Positions 58,466 to 64,000 of a DNA stretch of 64,000 bases are shown one piece after another. The notes under the pieces were generated by a model that had not been told where the DNA came from, did not search any database, and was given only the letters and a program-made list of their open reading frames with translations. Numbering within the stretch: the stretch's first letter is position 1; each line of letters begins with the position of its first letter. The position numbers and the translations under genes were made by a program. This DNA is from Erwinia sp. OLFS4 (GTDB taxonomy: Bacteria; Pseudomonadota; Gammaproteobacteria; Enterobacterales; Enterobacteriaceae): contig NZ_MOMB01000048.1 of assembly GCF_002752165.1 (NCBI RefSeq), positions 62,001 through 126,000 on the forward strand. Direction: 5' to 3'.

Positions 58466-59905
58466 TTAACTCGAACAGCTAACCTCCAGCCTTTTCCCCC
58501 ATTCCGGCGGTCGTTGCAGGTAGTCGCTGTTACTCTGTGCAACAGTAAATGGATTTAGCAGCGCCTGATGTAAACGCGTCAGTTCACTGATATCGTCGGT
58601 TTGCGCTTTTTCAATCGCCTGTTGCGCCAGATAATTACGCAGCACCAGTGCTGGGTTAACCGCTTTCATTGTCTGTTGCCGCGTGACATCATCACACTCA
58701 TCCCGCAGCAGGCGCTGGCGGTACAATGCATACCAGCTGTCAAACGCCTGGCGATCAATAAACTCGTCACGTAACGGTGAACGCATCTGCCCCTGTTCCG
58801 TCTCGCTTAGCAGACGAAAAATGCGGGTATAATCGCTGCCTTCTTTTGCCATCAGCGCCAGCAGCCCGGTGAGGATATTATTATCGTCTTCAGCAGCCTG
58901 CATCAGGCCCAGTTTTGCCCGCATGCGCTCGCCCCAGACTTTCATCAGCATCGGTTCATAGGCGGCCAGCGCCTGGCTAAGCTGGTCATGACTCATCAGC
59001 CCGCAAAGGGCATACGCCAGCCGGTTAAGATTCCATAATCCCACCGATGGCTGATTATCAAAAGCATAACGCCCCCGGTAATCACTGTGGTTGCAAATAA
59101 ACCCCGGCTGATAATCATCCATAAAACCATAAGGCCCATAATCCAGCGTCAGACCCAGCAACGACATGTTATCGGTATTCATCACCCCGTGGGCAAAACC
59201 ACAGCTTTGCCAGAGCGCAATCAGCCGGGCGGTGCGCTGCACCACATCGGTAAACCACAATAGATAGCGGTCCTGCTGCTCCACCAGCTGCGGCCAGTGA
59301 TGACGAATGGCATAGTCTGCCAGACGCCTGACCTGCTCCGGCTGACCTGCATAGTGAAAATGCTCAAAGTGGCCGAAACGCAGGTGACTGCTGGCGACCC
59401 GAAGTAACATAGCCCCGCGCTCTTTTTGCTCCCGGTAAACCGGTTCATCACTGGTAACCACCGTCAGTGCCCGGGTGGTGGGAATGCCAAGCCCGTGCAG
59501 CGCTTCAGAAGCAAGAAATTCACGCAGCGTCGAACGCAATACCGCCCGGCCGTCGCCCATCCGTGAATAGGGTGTCAGACCCGCACCTTTCAGATGCCAG
59601 TCAAACTGCCGGCCGTCAGCCAGCTGCTGTTCTCCCAGCAGCATGCCACGCCCATCGCCAAGCTGACCGGCCCAGACACCAAACTGATGGCCGCTGTATA
59701 CCTGTGCCAGCGGCTGCATTCCGGCAGCCAGGCGTTCTCCACCCCAGAGCTGGCTGTGCCCGGGGCTGAACCAGTGGCTTTCCAGCCCCAGTTCATCAGC
59801 CAGAGGCTGACTGTGATACAGCAAACGTGCCTGCTGCAATGGCTGAGGAGAAACCGTGGTGTAAGTGCCTTTCAGCTCACTGAACCAGCTGTTATTAAAC
59901 TTCAT
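58466..59905 (-). CDS. selO: Protein adenylyltransferase SelO (YdiU)
   Basis: A 479-residue pseudokinase (E. coli YdiU 478) that transfers AMP to Ser, Thr or Tyr of target proteins and is linked to oxidative stress. Motifs: [20 protein letters not shown] with [28 protein letters not shown], and [20 protein letters not shown] with the Asn/Asp metal ligands. There is no C-terminal selenocysteine, as in other bacterial homologues. It converges on aroH and is followed, upstream on the same strand, by rflP. Confidence 0.95.
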   Translation of the reverse strand: MKFNNSWFSELKGTYTTVSPQPLQQARLLYHSQPLADELGLESHWFSPGHSQLWGGERLAAGMQPLAQVYSGHQFGVWAGQLGDGRGMLLGEQQLADGRQFDWHLKGAGLTPYSRMGDGRAVLRSTLREFLASEALHGLGIPTTRALTVVTSDEPVYREQKERGAMLLRVASSHLRFGHFEHFHYAGQPEQVRRLADYAIRHHWPQLVEQQDRYLLWFTDVVQRTARLIALWQSCGFAHGVMNTDNMSLLGLTLDYGPYGFMDDYQPGFICNHSDYRGRYAFDNQPSVGLWNLNRLAYALCGLMSHDQLSQALAAYEPMLMKVWGERMRAKLGLMQAAEDDNNILTGLLALMAKEGSDYTRIFRLLSETEQGQMRSPLRDEFIDRQAFDSWYALYRQRLLRDECDDVTRQQTMKAVNPALVLRNYLAQQAIEKAQTDDISELTRLHQALLNPFTVAQSNSDYLQRPPEWGKRLEVSCSS

Positions 59906-59998
59906 TACTGCTCCGCCAGGGGGATGTTGATTATCCCGCGTTATGCCTGTTCCGATCAGTGCAGGCAGACGTGAAAAGGAATACCGCCAGCCGCCTGA

Positions 59999-60739
59999 TT
60001 AACCCGGGTCGGCAACCAGAACGGCAGGAGCAGGAAGTAAATCTGGCAATCCCGCTTCACTGACCACCGGGAAAAGCGTGCCGGCAACGCCATCAATATC
60101 AAACTGGCGGATTATCTGCATCATGGCCGCGCTGTCTACCCCCTGCACCACCAGCTGCTGGCAATAAGGCCGGACATTCTTCACTATGGCATTAAAGAAA
60201 GGATTAAAGGAAATTTTTCCTATTTGCTGATGTAAAAAACTCTTATCAAGAGTAATGCGTTTAAACAGTGAGTCATACACCGCTTTAGAATTTGCCTTCC
60301 CTGCACCATAATTAGCCAGTGACATCGGATTAATATGATACAAACACTTTAAAATATCGTTTTCAATCCCCTGATTAATACCAGAAAATTGTTCTGAAAT
60401 TTCCAATTCAAGCGTCTTAATTGCTGCTAACCGATGCTGAAGAAACTCACTATTTACAATAGTTTTAGCCGTCCAGTCATCAACAGCAATAATCACATAA
60501 ATTTTATTTTCAGACAAAAAAGAGGATATTTTTTCAGCAACCTGAAGTTTTTTCTGTAATAAATTCAGGCGCTGTTTTTCATCCAGCTGCGGCAGCATCA
60601 GTTCCTGTGGAATTGAAACGTTGGCGCTACTTTGATGAAAATGAAGCTGTAATGTGACCGACAGAAGTTTCCCATCAGGACGATAGGTAGGAGAAAAAAC
60701 TGTGGAACCGGTATAATCTGCTTCCAGATGGACTTTCAT
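59999..60739 (-). CDS. rflP: Degenerate EAL-domain protein RflP (YdiV)
   Basis: A 246-residue EAL-fold protein (E. coli YdiV 237). The catalytic Glu of the EAL motif is replaced by Thr (position 29, in SVTLQLHFHQ), and only the fold-defining C-terminal parts (ANYGAGKANSKAVYDSLF, LDKSFLHQQIGKISF) are conserved, so it should not break down cyclic di-GMP. In E. coli and Salmonella it binds FlhD4C2 and represses flagellar genes. Its middle is clearly more AT-rich than the neighbours. The order selO-rflP-nlpC is the same as in E. coli. Confidence 0.85.
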   Translation of the reverse strand: MKVHLEADYTGSTVFSPTYRPDGKLLSVTLQLHFHQSSANVSIPQELMLPQLDEKQRLNLLQKKLQVAEKISSFLSENKIYVIIAVDDWTAKTIVNSEFLQHRLAAIKTLELEISEQFSGINQGIENDILKCLYHINPMSLANYGAGKANSKAVYDSLFKRITLDKSFLHQQIGKISFNPFFNAIVKNVRPYCQQLVVQGVDSAAMMQIIRQFDIDGVAGTLFPVVSEAGLPDLLPAPAVLVADPG

Positions 60740-60875
60740 GTTGTTCAGCCATATTCAGGAGGCAACTGGCGCATCCTATATCAACCTTTTGTGACAATCA
60801 ATAGTACTTAACGTTAATAATAATACCGCTGAACCTATCTTTTTTCGAGTAAGATTATGCTGACCACTTTGCTGA

Positions 60876-61343
60876 TCACAATCGGCGTGCCTGCCAAAAG
60901 TTTTTTTTCCAGTAAATATTATCCAGCGATGAACGCACTACGCCCTGGCTGGTTGACGCATGAATAAACTGGTTATCAGTGTCATATATTCCGACATGTA
61001 ATCCGTTTTCACCTGCACCTGTTTTAAAAAATACCAGGTCACCCGGCAATAAGTCTTGTTTATCAATCCGGGTGCCGACCGCGGTCTGTGCTTCGGTAGT
61101 ACGCGGGAGTTGTAAAGCAAATCGATCGCGCATTGTCAGATAGACAAACCCTGAACAGTCAACGCCCTGCCGCGACATACCGCCGTAACGATAGGGTGTT
61201 CCGCGCCACTGAGAAAGCTGATCGTTTAGCTGCGCTATTACCGCAATAGAATCAGCCAAACGCCCATCAGGCGGCGGCGCACGATGATGACTGCTACAGC
61301 CAGCCAGCATCAATATCAGCAACAGAATCCTCAGGCGCAGCAT
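60876..61343 (-). CDS. nlpC: NlpC/P60-family lipoprotein NlpC
   Basis: A 155-residue lipoprotein (E. coli 154) with lipobox LAGC (Cys16) and an NlpC/P60 peptidase domain. The catalytic residues are Cys63 (GVDCSGFVY), His116 (GLHVGIY) and His128 (FIHAST). It should act on peptidoglycan peptides at the outer membrane. In E. coli btuD is adjacent on this side; here there is no ABC gene. Confidence 0.93.
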   Translation of the reverse strand: MLRLRILLLILMLAGCSSHHRAPPPDGRLADSIAVIAQLNDQLSQWRGTPYRYGGMSRQGVDCSGFVYLTMRDRFALQLPRTTEAQTAVGTRIDKQDLLPGDLVFFKTGAGENGLHVGIYDTDNQFIHASTSQGVVRSSLDNIYWKKNFWQARRL

Positions 61344-61724
61344 AATCTTTCCTTGCCAGTTAAGCAGATAAATTAACGATAGTCGTTTTCCGCCAGCACC
61401 GTTACTTTGCCACCGGTTAATCCGAACCTCATGGTACGGCCGCCAATAAAATGTGCTCCCGACCGGACTGCACTCAGTAACCGCGCGCTAGCGCAATGGC
61501 TGCCGGCATGCTGAATGATATCGCGGCACCATCGCCTGCTGAATACGCCGGCGCGTAAATCAAAGCATCGCAACGGCCGCCCGGACTCAGGGCACTAAAA
61601 CATTGCCTGCCCGCAGCAGGCGCTGGCGGCAGCTTTTATTCAGTAAAGTGGATCATTTCAGCGTCAGCAACTCAGCCTACGGCAATCGCGATGCCGGGCT
61701 GACATCAGCCCGGGCACGTTTATA
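61344..61724. other. Gene-poor interval at the expected btuD position
   Basis: About 380 bases between nlpC and btuE, where E. coli has btuD (the ABC ATPase for vitamin B12 uptake). No P-loop (GxxGxGKST) or other BtuD segment is readable. A 66-codon frame at 61373-61573 starts with TTG, has no clear ribosome site and resembles nothing I know; it could be decayed sequence. The 3' end of btuE is marked by a hairpin. Confidence 0.5.
61694..61713 (-). terminator. Hairpin after btuE
   Basis: CCGGGCTGA (61694-61702) and TCAGCCCGG (61705-61713) form a perfect 9-bp stem with loop CA, 11 bases after the btuE stop. No U-run follows on the minus strand. Confidence 0.4.
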
Positions 61725-62273
61725 TCAGGCGCTCAGAGCCTGTTCAATCCGGGCAATAATGTGTTGATCATCCGGTAGCATATCGGGTGAAAAACGTGCG
61801 TTCGGCACGCCGTGACGGTTAACCAGAAATTTTTCAAAATTCCATAAAATATCGCCGGTTTGCTTCGGCGCACGCCCTTTACTCACCATGCGCGCCAGAA
61901 AACCACTGTCCGCCGGCGCTATTGCTGCCGGTTGTGCCGCCACCAGCTGCTGATAAAGCGGATGACGATGGGGACCGTTAACGTCTATTTTATGGCTCAT
62001 CGGGAAGGTAATGCCGTAGGTCGTACTACAAAAAGTCTTAATTTCCTGTTCGCTGCCGGGTTCCTGCTCAAGGAACTGATTACATGGAAAGCCAATAACG
62101 TTAAATCCCTGTTGGTGATACTTTTTCTGTAAGGCTTCCAGCTGGGCATACTGTGGTGTCAGGCCACATTTTGATGCCACATTCACCAGCAGCAGGACCG
62201 AACCCTGCCACTGCCCTAAGGTCGTATTTTCACCATCCAGCATGGTTATTGGTGTTGCATAGAGATCCATCAC
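61725..62273 (-). CDS. btuE: Glutathione/thioredoxin peroxidase BtuE
   Basis: A 182-residue peroxidase of the glutathione peroxidase family (E. coli 183). The catalytic Cys36 is in NVASKCGLTPQY; NVIGFPCNQFLEQEPGS supplies the Gln and LWNFEKFLVNR the Trp and Asn. It reduces hydrogen peroxide and organic peroxides using thioredoxin or glutathione. Despite its name it is not required for vitamin B12 uptake, which fits its survival here without btuC and btuD. The N-terminus MMDLYATPI is shorter than in E. coli. Confidence 0.93.
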   Translation of the reverse strand: MMDLYATPITMLDGENTTLGQWQGSVLLLVNVASKCGLTPQYAQLEALQKKYHQQGFNVIGFPCNQFLEQEPGSEQEIKTFCSTTYGITFPMSHKIDVNGPHRHPLYQQLVAAQPAAIAPADSGFLARMVSKGRAPKQTGDILWNFEKFLVNRHGVPNARFSPDMLPDDQHIIARIEQALSA

Positions 62274-62701
62274 GCTCCCCTTATCTGCATTGTGTTTATC
62301 AGGCAGGCTATCATGCGTCAGGCAATGATAACCAGATAAATAGCTCAGTCGCCAGGTCGGGCGGTTCCTTTAACCTGTCTGAGCCAGCTATAGAGGATTA
62401 TCAGATGATCCCGGCCGCCAGCGCATGGAATACAACCGGCTTGTCAGGCCTGGCTGACCGGAATAACGGACGTCGGCAGGCTGGCGACAGAAAAGATTTA
62501 CTTTTATCGCTGCTGAGAAAATTATGGTAATACAAACGACCGAACAACTCAGGAAAAAGCCGGTGAGGAAAAAACAGACGGACTCTGTATACTTACCGTC
62601 AGTCACAAGCATAAACATGTTCGCTGGAACAACAGCGTGTTCCAGCGAAAACATGTGGCGCTTTTACCAGCAACGGCTATTGTCGTTGCCGGCCACTGAA
62701 A
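62274..62701. other. Gene-free interval at the expected btuC position, with two hairpins
   Basis: About 430 bases between btuE and ihfA, where E. coli has btuC (about 1 kb). No coding sequence with family support is found. TTCGCTGGAACA (62620-62631) pairs perfectly with TGTTCCAGCGAA (62638-62649). A second stem pairs CCAGCAACG (62667-62675) with CGTTGCCGG (62684-62692) with one G-U pair; it lies just beyond the ihfA stop. Neither has a proper U-tract. The btuE promoter should be near 62280-62400. Confidence 0.5.
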
Positions 62702-63001
62702 TCAATCATTTTTCGGTGAAGCGTTTTCAACACGGCTTTTCAACTTCTGCCCTGGACGAAAAGTCACAACCCGTCGTGCGGTGATAGGAATATCTTCACC
62801 GGTTTTCGGGTTACGACCCGGGCGTTGATTTTTGTCGCGAAGGTCGAAGTTACCAAAGCCGGAGAGTTTTACCTGCTCACCGTTTTCAAGAGCCCTGCGG
62901 ACCTCCTCGAAAAACAACTCCACCAGTTCTTTAGCATCCCGTTTGCTCAGCCCAAGCTTTTCAAACAGGTATTCGGACATTTCAGCTTTTGTAAGCGCCA
63001 T
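62702..63001 (-). CDS. ihfA: Integration host factor subunit alpha
   Basis: A 99-residue DNA-bending protein, the same length as E. coli IhfA. It pairs with IhfB and bends specific DNA sites for recombination, replication and transcription. [40 protein letters not shown] and the arm [20 protein letters not shown] with the intercalating Pro are present. It starts 4 bases after pheT, as in E. coli, and is expressed with it. Confidence 0.97.
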   Translation of the reverse strand: MALTKAEMSEYLFEKLGLSKRDAKELVELFFEEVRRALENGEQVKLSGFGNFDLRDKNQRPGRNPKTGEDIPITARRVVTFRPGQKLKSRVENASPKND

Positions 63002-63005
63002 AGGT

Positions 63006-64000
63006 TCAATCCCTCAAGGTTGCCTGGAATCGCTCTTTTAGTACCGCAACACATTTGGCGACGGTTGCGGCAATCTCCTCTTCTTCCAGTGTCCGGGCGG
63101 AATCTTGCAGGATTAGGCTGATAGCAAGGCTCTTTTGACCCTCGTTTACACCCTTGCCGCGGTACACGTCAAACAAGTTTACGCCAACTACCTGATTTAC
63201 GCCAACTTTCTTACACTCTGCGATGACATCTGCTGCCGGAACCTTTTCATCAACCACCACGGCGATGTCGCGGCGGTTCGCCGGATAGCGGGAAATCTCG
63301 CTGGCCTCAGGCAACAGACGCTGTGAAATCGCCGGCCAGAGCACTTCAAATACCACCGTCCGCCCGTTGAGATCCAGCTTACGCTCCAGCTCCGGATGCA
63401 GTACGCCAATAAAACCAACAGGCTGATCGTCAAGGTAAATTGCCGCACTTTGCCCAGGATGCAGTGCCGGATTTTCCTCAGCACGAAACTCAACTTTAGC
63501 GAGTTTACCGGTTAAATCCAATACCGCTTCTAAATCACCTTTTAAATCATAGAAGTCAACGGCCTGACGCGCCAGATCCCAGTGCTCTTCATAACGATTT
63601 CCACTGATAACACCAGCCAGCATAACGTCCTGACGAATGCCGAGGTTTGCCTGAGTATCAGGCACAAAGCGCAGTCCACTTTCAAACAAACGTACCCGCC
63701 CCTGCTGGCGGTTCTGGTTATAGACCACCGCGCCCAGCAGTCCACTCCATAGCGACAGACGCATGGCCGACATATCCACTGAAATCGGGCTGGGCAACAA
63801 CAGCTGCTCCTCGCCAGGATGCAGTAATTTCTGCACTTTTGGATCAACAAAGCTGTAGGTAATGGCTTCCTGATAGCCTTTATCCACCAGCATCGCCTTA
63901 ACGCGTTTCAGGGACAAACGGGCTTCCTGATGTTGTGTCATCACCAGGCCGGCCTGCACCGGTACATCCGGAATATTGTTGTAACCGTAAACGCGGGCGA
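63006..64000 (-). CDS. pheT: Phenylalanyl-tRNA synthetase beta chain, C-terminal part
   Basis: About 331 C-terminal residues of PheT (full length near 795 in E. coli); the gene continues past the right edge. The visible part begins [20 protein letters not shown], which is in the B5 domain/catalytic-like core, and includes [11 protein letters not shown], and ends with the anticodon-binding ferredoxin-like domain ([40 protein letters not shown]). It forms the alpha2-beta2 synthetase with PheS. Confidence 0.96.
   Translation of the reverse strand, partial: ARVYGYNNIPDVPVQAGLVMTQHQEARLSLKRVKAMLVDKGYQEAITYSFVDPKVQKLLHPGEEQLLLPSPISVDMSAMRLSLWSGLLGAVVYNQNRQQGRVRLFESGLRFVPDTQANLGIRQDVMLAGVISGNRYEEHWDLARQAVDFYDLKGDLEAVLDLTGKLAKVEFRAEENPALHPGQSAAIYLDDQPVGFIGVLHPELERKLDLNGRTVVFEVLWPAISQRLLPEASEISRYPANRRDIAVVVDEKVPAADVIAECKKVGVNQVVGVNLFDVYRGKGVNEGQKSLAISLILQDSARTLEEEEIAATVAKCVAVLKERFQATLRD

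Noticed and set aside
61373..61573. 66-codon minus-strand frame between nlpC and btuE as a real gene or a BtuD remnant
   Set aside because: It starts with TTG without a ribosome site and contains no ABC ATPase motif; I could not align it to BtuD in any frame.
62388..62654. 88-codon minus-strand frame in the btuC gap
   Set aside because: Its start lies in a hairpin, its sequence shows no permease pattern and no ribosome site is present.

Overview
The window is a contiguous, gene-dense piece of an enterobacterial chromosome. Nearly every gene has a recognisable Escherichia coli counterpart, but the order and content differ from E. coli. TrpG and TrpD are separate proteins (E. coli has a TrpGD fusion), and a DSF synthase gene (rpfF) lies next to osmB. 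The cobalamin genes btuR, btuC and btuD are missing from their usual places. I infer a member of the Erwiniaceae or a related non-Escherichia family of Enterobacterales. The species cannot be read from the sequence. There is no prophage, insertion sequence, CRISPR array or rRNA here.

Layout. 1-17 kb: rpfF (cut by the left edge), osmB, then the minus-strand series yciH, pyrF, lapB, lapA and pgpB. After these come ribA, acnA, the small genes ymiA-yciX plus a 30-residue membrane ORF, cysB, topA, yciN, sohB, yciK and rluB. 17-26 kb: yciO-rnm on the minus strand, diverging from the complete tryptophan operon trpL-E-G-D-CF-B-A, which has a TrpR operator, leader peptide and attenuator. 26-31 kb: envelope genes (a BON lipoprotein, ompW, yciC, yciB, yciA, tonB, yciI), and a YkgJ-family gene broken in a run of nine Gs. 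31-38 kb: ynhF, purR, punR/punC, cfa, ribC and mdtK; in E. coli this block lies elsewhere on the chromosome. 38-48 kb: three tRNA-Val(GAC) genes, pykF with a Cra site, lpp, ldtE and the sufABCDSE iron-sulfur cluster operon. 48-64 kb: a Fur-box-controlled gene of unknown function, ydiJ, ydiK, the small RNA RprA with an RcsB box, ppsA/ppsR, aroH, selO, rflP, nlpC, btuE, ihfA and the 3' part of pheT.

How the genes work together. Several systems are complete here: tryptophan synthesis (trp operon plus the aroH entry enzyme), Fe-S assembly under iron or oxidative stress (suf), and the pykF/ppsA glycolysis-gluconeogenesis pair. Both members of that pair carry candidate Cra sites. Envelope maintenance is well represented: lapAB (LPS control), lpp with ldtE (peptidoglycan tethering), tonB, ompW, cfa, and rprA under Rcs control.

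The main points for a second look are the DSF synthase gene, the joint absence of btuR, btuC and btuD, the G9 frameshift in the YkgJ-like gene, and the Fur-controlled unknown gene between suf and ydiJ. Further points are a third Trp codon in the trp leader and the lack of a visible TrpR operator at aroH.
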